Shown piece by piece: positions 17,758 through 23,487 of a stretch of DNA of 31,929 nucleotides. This stretch comes from a virus, in the IMG/VR virus record IMGVR_UViG_3300009432_000028, positions 1-31,929 of that record, one strand, 5' to 3'. Every line of letters starts with the position of its first letter. Within the stretch, counting starts at the first letter, position 1. Both the position numbers and the translations under genes were made by a program. Below the pieces are notes generated by a model. The model did no database searches. It saw only the letters and a list, made by a program, of their open reading frames with translations, and was not told where the DNA came from.

Positions 17758-18196
17758 TAGTTTCCCCGAACTTGGCAATGAGCAGCGCTTCGGCGCGGTG
17801 TTCGTGCTTTTTAAGTTTCAGTTGCTCGGAAAGTGCCGGAAACCATTGCTGTGCTAAACGCCGTGCGGCGTCCTTATCTTTTGGCAGCGCCAAGTCACGC
17901 TTCCACTTTGCTGGCGACACCAGCGAGAACGGCACCTTGGACAGCGCGCATGTGCTGCTAATCTGACCGAAACCGTAGCCCAGCTTGAAAGTTGATACGA
18001 CGCCTTGGCGCGGCATTGCTTGCTGACGCTCAATATATATGTGATCCACTTTCTCAACCGACTTGATAATGTCCATCAAGGCAAGGACGTCAACGCCGCC
18101 TTCGCTGTACGTTGGAAGGTCGTGAACCTCTGCCCAGTCGTCGCCGACTAGCGCCACGCCACCTGTGCGGTATCCGCAATCAATCCCGATGATCAT
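17747..18196 (-). CDS. RuvC-like Holliday junction resolvase
   Basis: A 149-aa RNase H-fold protein. It begins MIIGIDCGYRTGGVAL with candidate catalytic Asp6, has IYIERQQAMPRQG with Glu56, and a C-terminal KKHEHRAEALLIA segment with Glu136, matching the phage RuvC-like pattern in which the last acidic pair is partly Glu or His. It would cut branched DNA before packaging. AAAGGA precedes the ATG. It is part of the replication and recombination operon and overlaps both neighbours. Confidence 0.85.
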   Translation of the reverse strand: MIIGIDCGYRTGGVALVGDDWAEVHDLPTYSEGGVDVLALMDIIKSVEKVDHIYIERQQAMPRQGVVSTFKLGYGFGQISSTCALSKVPFSLVSPAKWKRDLALPKDKDAARRLAQQWFPALSEQLKLKKHEHRAEALLIAKFGETNAS

Positions 18197-18344
18197 CAGG
18201 TGTTTTCCTTTCTGTCATAAGATATTCTTTCAACGCCAGCTCGACGATGAGCGACATGCTCATGCGACTGCCATCGCTGTATGCGTGCAGCGCGTCGTAG
18301 ACATCCTGACGAATGCGCGGCCCGATTTGCTTCAATTTATCCAT
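18180..18344 (-). CDS. Small ribbon-helix-helix (CopG-like) protein
   Basis: A 54-aa protein, MDKLKQIGPRIRQDVYDALH onward. The short beta segment IGPRIRQDVYDAL followed by two helices (SRMSMSLIVELALKEYL) is the ribbon-helix-helix pattern of small DNA-binding repressors. GGAG lies 6 nt before the ATG at 18344; an in-frame ATG at 18356 is possible. It is the first gene of the leftward replication operon and borders the divergent control region, so it may regulate itself and the lysis promoter. That role is inference. Confidence 0.75.
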   Translation of the reverse strand: MDKLKQIGPRIRQDVYDALHAYSDGSRMSMSLIVELALKEYLMTERKTPDDHRD

Positions 18345-18454
18345 TTCACTCTCCATCGTTAGCACGGTGTTAACAGGTGTGTTCAACTAGCGCAAGCGCC
18401 TTGTGTGTGTTAATCTGTAAAAAAGTTCACACCTTAAATCCATGAGGACTACAC
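18345..18454. promoter_or_regulatory. Divergent control region between replication and lysis operons
   Basis: This region separates leftward and rightward genes, so it should hold two promoters. A GTTAAC palindrome is at 18369-18374, inside the longer GGTGTTAAC that also occurs, inverted, at the terL start. AGGTGTG (18375-18381) and CACACCT (18428-18434) form a 7-bp inverted repeat. On the minus strand TTGAAC-17-GCTAAC is a weak promoter-like pair. No strong plus-strand promoter is evident. The RHH protein encoded next door is a natural candidate to bind here. Confidence 0.45.
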
Positions 18455-18502
18455 ATGCGCCTGATTAAAATTATCAACATCAACGTCAAAGCTGTCTTAT
18501 AA
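18455..18502 (+). CDS. 15-codon leader peptide coupled to lysis cassette
   Basis: ATG at 18455, reading MRLIKIININVKAVL, with stop TAA at 18500-18502 that overlaps the next ATG as TAATG. GAGGA lies about 7 nt before its start, whereas the next gene has no ribosome site of its own. This suggests that ribosomes load here and reinitiate downstream. The peptide is short, basic and hydrophobic. It could also be a real toxic or membrane-active peptide; size makes it uncertain. Confidence 0.45.
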   Translation: MRLIKIININVKAVL

Positions 18503-18735
18503 TGGAGATGGCTTCTCTTTGGAGTGTCGGATTGACCGCTGCGCTTGGCTTTATTGCGTGGTGGGCGAAGGGTCAGCAGGATGAGTTGGCGCGTCTGCGG
18601 ACGCTTTTAAATAGGACGAGGGAAGAGATGGCCAAGGAATATGTGACCAAATCTGACAGCAACCAAGTGCTGACGCAAATCATGAGTAAATTTGACAGGC
18701 TGGAAGAAAAGATCGACCGCCTAATGGAAAAATGA
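18502..18735 (+). CDS. Small membrane-anchored coiled-coil protein
   Basis: A 77-aa protein with one hydrophobic segment at about 6-21 (WSVGLTAALGFIAWWA) followed by a charged helix from 24 to the end with heptad character (IMSKFDRLEEKIDRLMEK). The topology, a single N-terminal membrane anchor and a coil, fits small inner-membrane proteins of lysis cassettes, such as i-spanin-like or holin-accessory proteins. It is translated after a 15-codon leader (TAATG) and overlaps the next gene by ATGA. No family is recognised. Confidence 0.7.
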   Translation: MEMASLWSVGLTAALGFIAWWAKGQQDELARLRTLLNRTREEMAKEYVTKSDSNQVLTQIMSKFDRLEEKIDRLMEK

Positions 18736-19205
18736 TTGACCCAATTACAGCGGTCGGATTGGCGACCTCGGCTTTTAATATTCTGAAACAGGGTATTAGC
18801 GCCGGTAAAGATATTCAAGAGATGTCTGGCACATTGGCAAAATGGGGGTCAGCGTTTTCTGACTTTCAGTATGCTGAAGACAAAGCCAAGAACCCGCCCT
18901 TCTATAAGATGATGACCGACAACTCTGCAAACGCCATTGAGATATTTGCGCAAAAGAAGAAAATGCAAGAGATGCGAAAGCAGATCAAAGACCATATATC
19001 ATGGACGTATGGCCCGTCAGCGTGGGAAGAAGTTTTGTCTATTGAGGCAGAGATGAGGCGCATCCGCAAGGAAGAGGCGTATAAAAAGCAAGAGTTTATA
19101 GACAACGCTATTAATTTTGCTGTTGGTGCTGCTGTCTTCATTGCCGCTGCTGGCGGTGCTGCAACTGCGCTGTATTATTTTGCTCGTTATCAAGGGAAGT
19201 TGTGA
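18732..19205 (+). CDS. Predicted membrane protein of lysis region
   Basis: A 157-aa protein. Residues 1-20 are moderately hydrophobic (MIDPITAVGLATSAFNIL), the middle (about 65-120) is a charged helix, and residues about 127-150 form a clear membrane segment (FAVGAAVFIAAAGGAATALYY). I have the impression of similar proteins near endolysins of marine phages but know no function. It starts within the previous stop (ATGA) and its own stop overlaps the next ATG (TGATG). A role in holin regulation or envelope disruption is possible from context alone. Confidence 0.7.
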   Translation: MIDPITAVGLATSAFNILKQGISAGKDIQEMSGTLAKWGSAFSDFQYAEDKAKNPPFYKMMTDNSANAIEIFAQKKKMQEMRKQIKDHISWTYGPSAWEEVLSIEAEMRRIRKEEAYKKQEFIDNAINFAVGAAVFIAAAGGAATALYYFARYQGKL

Positions 19206-19369
19206 TGTGGATCTTGGTTTGGATGCAGCTATCCTCTGTCGTTAGCCACTTTGAAATTGGTCAGTACACATCTGAGATTGAATGTCTTGACCATAAGAAA
19301 AAAGCATCTGTACTTGTAACCAAGAACAACGAATACCTTCATTGTTTTAGAATTAAGATTGAGGGCTAA
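19205..19369 (+). CDS. 54-aa small protein, possible membrane or secreted
   Basis: The frame runs from an ATG at 19205, overlapping the upstream stop as TGATG, to TAA at 19367-19369. The N-terminus is hydrophobic (MWILVWMQLSSVV), then a soluble part with two Cys (27 and 47). This could be a short signal or anchor followed by a periplasmic domain, as in o-spanin-like or regulator peptides, but there is no lipobox. Tight coupling to both neighbours supports a real gene. Confidence 0.6.
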   Translation: MWILVWMQLSSVVSHFEIGQYTSEIECLDHKKKASVLVTKNNEYLHCFRIKIEG

Positions 19370-19370
19370 T

Positions 19371-19496
19371 ATGAAAGATGCAGAAATTATTAGTCTGTTT
19401 GATAAGAACCTAGAAGTTGTCATTGAAGGGCTGGCTGCCAAGTCGGGTCGCAATTTCGCAGAGGTTTTAAAACTCTTGCAATCGAAAAGGAATTGA
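19371..19496 (+). CDS. 41-aa small soluble protein
   Basis: ATG at 19371 with GAGGG upstream, stop TGA at 19494-19496. It reads MKDAEIISLFDKNLEVVIEG onward, ending in basic residues (LLQSKRN). It is predicted helical with no membrane segment. It lies one base after the previous stop and one base before the next ATG. Codon use looks normal and the ribosome site is good. Function unknown. Confidence 0.6.
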   Translation: MKDAEIISLFDKNLEVVIEGLAAKSGRNFAEVLKLLQSKRN

Positions 19497-19497
19497 T

Positions 19498-19809
19498 ATG
19501 ACACAGTTCGAGAAAGCTGACCTAAACAAAGACGGAAAGATCGACGAGGTTGAGTGGCAAAAGCTGGCCCTTGAGGATCGTTGGCGAGAGATGAATGACA
19601 ACGACGCTAAGCGCGACACACAGCGCCGCCTGACCACAGCTTGTGCTGCTGGTATGTTGTTGTACCCTTTTGCTATCGTAGCGGCCTCTGCACTTGGCTT
19701 AGATAGTGCTGCTAAATTAATCGCTGATATTGCTACTGTGTATGTTGTTGCTGCGTCAGGTGTTGTCGCTGCTTACTTTGGATTTAATGCGATGGAGTCT
19801 AAGAAATGA
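19498..19809 (+). CDS. EF-hand, two-helix membrane protein (holin candidate)
   Basis: A 103-aa protein. Residues 8-19 form a canonical EF-hand calcium loop (DLNKDGKIDEVE: Asp8, Asn10, Asp12, Gly13, Ile15, Glu19). After a charged linker, two membrane helices follow at about 48-67 (AAGMLLYPFAIVAASAL) and 75-97 (IADIATVYVVAASGVVAAYF). Size and two-helix layout match class II-type holins, and it lies in the lysis cassette upstream of the endolysin. AAGGA precedes the ATG. I recall similar EF-hand membrane proteins in marine phages, mostly unnamed. Calcium binding and pore formation are inferences. Confidence 0.7.
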   Translation: MTQFEKADLNKDGKIDEVEWQKLALEDRWREMNDNDAKRDTQRRLTTACAAGMLLYPFAIVAASALGLDSAAKLIADIATVYVVAASGVVAAYFGFNAMESKK

Positions 19810-20150
19810 TTGGTGCAATAGTAACTAGCGTTGTCGGTCTAGCAACTAGCGTGATCGACGGCAAGACTGCTGTTAAGAAAGCGGAAGCTGAGACTAAGAT
19901 GAAGATCGCCACTGGTGAAATCTCTTGGGAACAGTCTGCAATCGAAGCAAGCAAGGATAGTTGGAAGGATGAGGCGTGGACAGTTTGCTTTATTGGAATT
20001 GTCGCTGGCAGTTTCTTTCCACCATTACAACCGTACATGGCTGAAGGCTTTTCCAACTTGGAAAAAGCACCAAGCTGGTTTCAATGGGCTATGTATGCAA
20101 GCATCGCCGCAAGTTTTGGTATCAGGACTATGAAAGGGTTTAAGAAATGA
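19806..20150 (+). CDS. Putative holin-like membrane protein
   Basis: A 114-aa protein. An N-terminal weakly hydrophobic segment (MIGAIVTSVVGLATSVI), a charged middle, and hydrophobic segments at about 58-75 (WTVCFIGIVAGSFFPPL) and 90-107 (WFQWAMYASIAASFGI) are seen. The layout is reminiscent of three-helix holins of gene-transfer agents and related phages, but the match is by eye. It overlaps both neighbours (ATGA at each end) and directly precedes the endolysin. It may be the holin, with the EF-hand protein as antiholin or partner, or the reverse. Confidence 0.65.
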   Translation: MIGAIVTSVVGLATSVIDGKTAVKKAEAETKMKIATGEISWEQSAIEASKDSWKDEAWTVCFIGIVAGSFFPPLQPYMAEGFSNLEKAPSWFQWAMYASIAASFGIRTMKGFKK

Positions 20151-20764
20151 GCAACGCAATGAAACGGCTTCAGGAGAAAGTCGGCGTCGGTGCTGACGGA
20201 GCCTTCGGCCCGAACACCGCGCGTGCAATCTGTAAGCACTATGGTCTGTCGCCCAAACGTGGCGCTCACATCTTGGGTCAGTCTCACCACGAAAGCGCAG
20301 GGTTCAAGCGTGTCAGCGAGGGTCTGTATTATTCAACGCCAGAACGCATCCAAGCTGTGTGGCCGTCACGCTTCAAAACAGTGGCTGACGCAGAGCCATA
20401 CGCAAAGAACCCCAAGGGTCTCGCAGATAAGGTATACGGCGGTCGTATGGGCAATGATGGCGAGGGATACAAGTGGCGTGGCCGTGGCTTTCTACAACTC
20501 ACCGGCAAAGACAACTATTCACGATTTGCCAACGACATGGACCTTAACATCGTCTTGGATAATCCAGACTTGGCGGAGGAAGAATATGCGTTTGACACTG
20601 CGCTGTGGTTCTTCAAATCCAATAAGCTGTTTGACATCGCCGATCAGGGTGTGACCGATGCGGTCATCCGCAAAGTCACCAAGCGCGTAAACGGCGGCAC
20701 GCACGGATTGTCGGATCGTGAAAAGCAGACCCACATGATTTACAAGTGGCTTGCCGACACTTAG
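20147..20764 (+). CDS. Endolysin, GH19 chitinase-like with peptidoglycan-binding start
   Basis: A 205-aa protein. Residues 5-30 look like a short peptidoglycan-binding repeat (LQEKVGVGADGAFGPNTARA). The GH19-type catalytic domain follows: QSHHESAGF with candidate catalytic Glu49, SEGLYYSTPERI with Glu58, GRGFLQLTGKDNYSRF, and RVNGGTHGL. These match phage GH19 endolysins that cleave the glycan backbone. No signal peptide is seen, so release would need a holin, which the upstream genes can supply. It is coupled to the previous gene by ATGA. Confidence 0.9.
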   Translation: MSNAMKRLQEKVGVGADGAFGPNTARAICKHYGLSPKRGAHILGQSHHESAGFKRVSEGLYYSTPERIQAVWPSRFKTVADAEPYAKNPKGLADKVYGGRMGNDGEGYKWRGRGFLQLTGKDNYSRFANDMDLNIVLDNPDLAEEEYAFDTALWFFKSNKLFDIADQGVTDAVIRKVTKRVNGGTHGLSDREKQTHMIYKWLADT

Positions 20765-20824
20765 GCGCGGCGCTATTATGACGTGTGGCTGGGTTTTATT
20801 TTCACTCAATCAAGGTTGAGCGCT

Positions 20825-21208
20825 GTGCAGCAAGATTTAACAACCCAGCCATACGACCATATCAGCATTGGCCGTGCTGGCGAGTTCATGGCGGCTTACA
20901 AGCTGCAAATGAATGGTTTGGAGGTCGCACACATAAACGGTACGTGTGACCTTCACGCAACGCTTCCATCAAAGCGTGTTTTGCGGGTCGAGGTTAAAAC
21001 GTCTGCAACTATCTCACAATATGGCAGCTACAGGTTCCACCGTGGCGGTTCTGACGCTGATATTTTTGTGCTGTGCGCTCTCAAGCAGGGTTTGCTGCGA
21101 GTAATGCGTTCAGACGAAATGGGCGGCAAAATGACAATTACCCTTCGGCCCGCTGACTTTACACAACAGGCCGAAGACGAGGATATAGCGGGTCTGTTTT
21201 TGCTTTAG
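20825..21208 (+). CDS. PD-(D/E)XK-like nuclease protein
   Basis: A 127-aa protein read from GTG at 20825, which has AAGG upstream; a GTG at 20783 or TTG at 20816 could also serve. The sequence has ISIGRAGEFMAAYKLQMNG, then INGTCDLHA and RVLRVEVKTSA. The Glu...Asp...Glu-Val-Lys spacing is the core of restriction-like or Holliday-type PD-(D/E)XK domains. It follows the endolysin but probably acts on DNA rather than in lysis. Its stop overlaps the opposite-strand gene by 4 nt. Substrate unknown. Confidence 0.65.
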   Translation: MQQDLTTQPYDHISIGRAGEFMAAYKLQMNGLEVAHINGTCDLHATLPSKRVLRVEVKTSATISQYGSYRFHRGGSDADIFVLCALKQGLLRVMRSDEMGGKMTITLRPADFTQQAEDEDIAGLFLL

Positions 21209-21519
21209 TCTCGGCGGTCATCTATTCCGTTGCCGTCGATCTCATAGCTTAACAGAAAAACAATGCAACAGGCTGCGTGCGCGAGGTGTGACATACCAGT
21301 CTCCCCGTCTGCCTGCTCGCCATCCCAGAACGACAGCATGTGCCTCTGTGCAGCCGCATACATTCTCGAATAGCTCATGCCGCCATTCTCTTGCCAGTTG
21401 TGGTCTGAATACTTTTCAGCTCCGTATCCCAACACCTCAGATATGGCCAAGATTGCTTGCGGTGGGAATAGGTCCACCCGTGGCTTGCCGGCGTCGTGCT
21501 TTACTGATTTATTTTCCAT
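21205..21519 (-). CDS. DUF5664-type dATP/dGTP pyrophosphohydrolase-like (MazG-related)
   Basis: A 104-aa protein starting MENKSVKHDAGKPRVDLFPP, chosen because AGGA precedes the ATG at 21519; an ATG at 21534 is possible. Motifs GKPRVDLFP, EVLGYGAEKYSDHNW and a helical part with RHMLSFWDGEQ and HLAHAACCIVFLL match the DUF5664 family of phage all-alpha nucleotide hydrolases, related to MazZ of 2-aminoadenine phages. No PurZ or DatZ partner is seen here, so general dNTP-pool adjustment is more likely than base modification. It overlaps the upstream HTH gene by 11 nt. Confidence 0.8.
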   Translation of the reverse strand: MENKSVKHDAGKPRVDLFPPQAILAISEVLGYGAEKYSDHNWQENGGMSYSRMYAAAQRHMLSFWDGEQADGETGMSHLAHAACCIVFLLSYEIDGNGIDDRRD

Positions 21520-21871
21520 GCTTAGCTTCCTCATAAGCGTCTTGCACTATTTCTGCTATATAAGGCGCGATTTCGGTGTAACCTACCGCCTCGCTCTCAG
21601 CAAATAGCCATTCTAGCTGCTCAACAGACAATGCGTTAATGATCTGGCCGATGTATCCATAAGTAAGCGGAGAGCTGTTACGAACGGTAGTTTTGTTGCG
21701 CACCTTCTGATTGCAATGGCCTGATTTGCGCCCCCTGTTGATGGCACCGCTGACAACGCCTTGATTAAGGTTGAGCATCTTTGTGATTTCACGTTGAGGG
21801 ATATTCTGGTTGCTGAGCTTCCAGATGTCTTTGGTGTGCTGCTGGATCGGGTGGCGTTTGTTCTTAGTCAT
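21509..21871 (-). CDS. Helix-turn-helix DNA-binding protein
   Basis: A 120-aa basic protein. Residues about 14-45 form a likely helix-turn-helix (DIWKLSNQNIPQREITKMLN, then GVVSGAINRGRKSG), similar in style to small phage regulators with sigma-region-4-like or resolvase-like HTH units. A second, acidic helical part (about 75-117) could mediate oligomerisation. It overlaps both neighbours in a run of small leftward genes. It may regulate early genes; no target is known. Confidence 0.65.
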   Translation of the reverse strand: MTKNKRHPIQQHTKDIWKLSNQNIPQREITKMLNLNQGVVSGAINRGRKSGHCNQKVRNKTTVRNSSPLTYGYIGQIINALSVEQLEWLFAESEAVGYTEIAPYIAEIVQDAYEEAKHGK

Positions 21872-22058
21872 TTTCTGCGTCCCTAAATTCTTTAAGTTCT
21901 TTTGCCATCTGCTTCTTGTCCGCCATGCTGATGATGTCGCGATCTCTCAGGCGCGTTATGTCATCGCGCTGGCGGGCAACCTTGCCCTGAAGAACGCTGA
22001 TTAACGTGCGAGCCGAGTTCAGATTATTTTCCAACATTATGATCCGGCGATCGCTCAT
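21864..22058 (-). CDS. Small coiled-coil protein
   Basis: A 64-aa charged helical protein (MSDRRIIMLENNLNSARTLI onward) with heptad-like Leu, Val and Ile spacing and many Arg and Asp. GGGAGG lies before the ATG, which overlaps the upstream stop as ATGA. It overlaps the HTH gene by 8 nt. It may be a partner of the neighbouring regulators, but no function is recognised. Confidence 0.65.
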   Translation of the reverse strand: MSDRRIIMLENNLNSARTLISVLQGKVARQRDDITRLRDRDIISMADKKQMAKELKEFRDAEND

Positions 22059-22507
22059 CGACTACCTCCCGACCACCTGATCCTTGTGATCATCAAGTCT
22101 CGCCGTATAGTGGCTTCCGAAACGCCCAATTCAATGGCGGCGGCTTGCTTGGTAATCATTGTGCCGGCCAATTCTTGAAGGCGATCCCGACGCGCCGAAA
22201 TGTCCTCTTGATACGCTGTCACCTTGACTGCACTTGCACGCAGTCTAACATTCAGCAACGAGCAATCTGCTCGGATTGTGGTCTGTACGACGCGCTCCAA
22301 CTGTGCAGCTTGCGGAACAGTAAAAACGCCTTCCTCTGCGTAAACCTTTACACGCTCCCGACGCTCATTTGTAAGTTGCGCTCGGCGAGCTTGGGCTAGT
22401 GCCGTTGCCTGACGCCACTTGGGAGGGTTGGGGATGCGATGATCGTGCAACGCCTCGCGCAGCATTGCCATGCCAAGTTTTTCTTCGGCACGTTCTGCCT
22501 TGGTCAA
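22055..22507 (-). CDS. HTH-containing regulatory-type protein, TTG start
   Basis: About 150 aa when started at the TTG at 22507, which overlaps the upstream stop as TTGA, matching the coupling seen elsewhere; it then reads MTKAERAEEKLGMAM. A frame extending to 22711 exists, but its first part lies over another small gene and looks non-coding. The N-terminal part is Arg-rich helical. The C-terminus holds a helix-turn-helix (MITKQAAAIELGVSEATIRR). It could be a DNA-binding regulator. The exact start is uncertain; an ATG at 22558 is an alternative. Confidence 0.55.
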   Translation of the reverse strand: MTKAERAEEKLGMAMLREALHDHRIPNPPKWRQATALAQARRAQLTNERRERVKVYAEEGVFTVPQAAQLERVVQTTIRADCSLLNVRLRASAVKVTAYQEDISARRDRLQELAGTMITKQAAAIELGVSEATIRRDLMITRIRWSGGSR

Positions 22508-22686
22508 CGCCGGAGGGATCGCTTCAACATCTCCAAGAGCGCACGCATCTCCTCGCATTGCTGTTTCAAATTTGGGCGATCCTTCACTGAGCTTCGATCC
22601 AGCATGATGTCGTTGATCCGCATCAAGCGATTGAGGATGATTTGCGACTGCTCCGCCATGTGATCTGATTGTTTCGCATTGTACAT
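22504..22686 (-). CDS. 60-aa small helical protein
   Basis: ATG at 22686 with GGAG upstream (8 nt), reading MYNAKQSDHMAEQSQIILNR and ending LLEMLKRSLRR. It is charged and probably helical. It sits in the run of tiny overlapping leftward genes and its stop overlaps the next start by 4 nt. No motif is recognised. Confidence 0.6.
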   Translation of the reverse strand: MYNAKQSDHMAEQSQIILNRLMRINDIMLDRSSVKDRPNLKQQCEEMRALLEMLKRSLRR

Positions 22687-22714
22687 TATGCTCTCCGATT
22701 ACGTTTACCATTGC

Positions 22715-22864
22715 TTATTCAACCTCTATTTCGCCGCTACCGTCACATAGCGGGCATTCCTCCATAAGACTGTAGACGTCGCCCACATCTCTACTTGCAC
22801 TCTGAGGCGCATAGTAATCCACCTCGACCTCGCCACTTCCACCGCACTCTGGGCACTCGATCAT
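22715..22864 (-). CDS. 49-aa double zinc-finger mini-protein (DnaJ-type CxxCxGxG)
   Basis: ATG at 22864 with a strong GGGAGG upstream, stop at 22715-22717. It contains two CxxCxGxG-type zinc motifs: CPECGGSGEVEV at residues 4-15 and CPLCDGSGEIEV at 37-48, joined by a 21-residue linker. This is the cysteine-rich repeat of DnaJ-type zinc fingers, here making up nearly the whole protein. It probably binds one zinc ion with four Cys. Its ATG overlaps the upstream stop as ATGA. It may act as an adapter to host proteins; function is unknown. Confidence 0.75.
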   Translation of the reverse strand: MIECPECGGSGEVEVDYYAPQSASRDVGDVYSLMEECPLCDGSGEIEVE

Positions 22865-22983
22865 GGCTTACCTCCCTCTGGACGCGCCTGTGGACGCAGT
22901 GAGCACTCAGGCAGGCGACATTCTGTGGCTGCGTTGTTCGCTTCAAAATACACGACAGCGGCCAAGATCGCTGCGGCAACCAT
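22861..22983 (-). CDS. 40-aa peptide with N-terminal hydrophobic segment
   Basis: ATG at 22983 overlapping the upstream stop as TAATG, ending in TGA at 22861-22863, which overlaps the next ATG. It reads MVAAAILAAVVYFEANNAAT, then a polar tail with two Cys. The first 13 residues could be a short membrane anchor. Double coupling supports translation, but the size limits certainty. Confidence 0.5.
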   Translation of the reverse strand: MVAAAILAAVVYFEANNAATECRLPECSLRPQARPEGGKP

Positions 22984-23069
22984 TACAAGCCACCCGAAAA
23001 GAACAGCGGGATGCTGACTAGGGCGCACAGAAATACAAATTCTGCGGTGCGTTCGATCATTTTTTTCAT
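22983..23069 (-). CDS. 28-aa single-span membrane peptide
   Basis: ATG at 23069 with AAGGG upstream, reading MKKMIERTAEFVFLCALVSI and ending in a hydrophobic tail; stop at 22983-22985. A short charged N-terminus followed by about 18 hydrophobic residues fits a membrane peptide. Its stop overlaps the next start (TAATG). It is the first gene of the leftward small-gene run, directly after a GTTAAC-containing control region. Confidence 0.5.
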   Translation of the reverse strand: MKKMIERTAEFVFLCALVSIPLFFSGGL

Positions 23070-23142
23070 TGTGTTTTCCCTTGTTTGTTTGCCTATACCG
23101 TTAACCTAAAGTTAACAGAACAGACATACAACCCCCTAAAGC
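23070..23142 (-). promoter_or_regulatory. Candidate promoter/operator with tandem GTTAAC palindromes
   Basis: Two GTTAAC palindromes at 23100-23105 and 23111-23116 are 11 bp apart, about one helical turn, typical of a dimeric regulator. They lie just upstream of the first small leftward gene. A weak TATAGG -10-like element is near 23092. The leftward transcript would start downstream of the terminator at 23143-23192. Confidence 0.4.
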
Positions 23143-23192
23143 AAAAAAAAGCCCCCAATCGTGCAGTGCGAAACCTGACACGTATCGGGGGC
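23143..23192 (-). terminator. Strong intrinsic terminator of the structural operon
   Basis: On the minus strand GCCCCC (from 23192) pairs with GGGGGC (23151-23156), with an inner CGTG/CACG stem (23160-23163 with 23179-23182), and is followed by eight T at 23150-23143. It should end transcripts from the structural genes at 31,443-23,484. Confidence 0.85.
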
Positions 23193-23307
23193 AGTTGAGG
23201 CAATGTGAAAAAGGCTAAACACATCTGCAACAATGTTAGCTTGGCCAAGTTTGCATTTCAAGTGTCTCGCTGGTAAAAGTTAACGAGCATTTAACGGAGG
23301 ATAACTT

Positions 23308-23487
23308 ATGCTAAACGATAAGCAGATCAATCTGGTACACCTGTTGAGCCAGCCACACCGCATCTCAAATCCGCGCGCAATGATGAAAGCGTGCGAAGAC
23401 GCGGCCAAATTGATCGAGGAAATGGACGCAGAGCTTGACGCGCTCAAGAAACCCAAGCGCGCCAGCAAAGCTAAGTCTTCTTCTTAG
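23308..23487 (+). CDS. 59-aa small protein on plus strand
   Basis: ATG at 23308 preceded by GGAGG (7-nt spacing), stop TAG at 23485-23487. It reads MLNDKQINLVHLLSQPHRIS, then a helical acidic part (EEMDAELDALKK) and a basic Ser/Lys tail (KRASKAKSSS). It is isolated between two leftward blocks, with a GTTAAC at 23279-23284 in its leader. Its stop overlaps the stop of the opposite-strand gene by 4 nt. Basic tail and helix suggest possible nucleic-acid or protein binding; no family is recognised. Confidence 0.65.
   Translation: MLNDKQINLVHLLSQPHRISNPRAMMKACEDAAKLIEEMDAELDALKKPKRASKAKSSS

Noticed and set aside
21205-21519. 2-aminoadenine (Z) genome system
   Set aside because: Only one related gene is present; no PurZ or DatZ is seen in the window.
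22508-22711. N-terminal extension of the HTH protein
   Set aside because: It lies over the 60-aa gene with its own good ribosome site, and its composition is unlike the rest of the protein.
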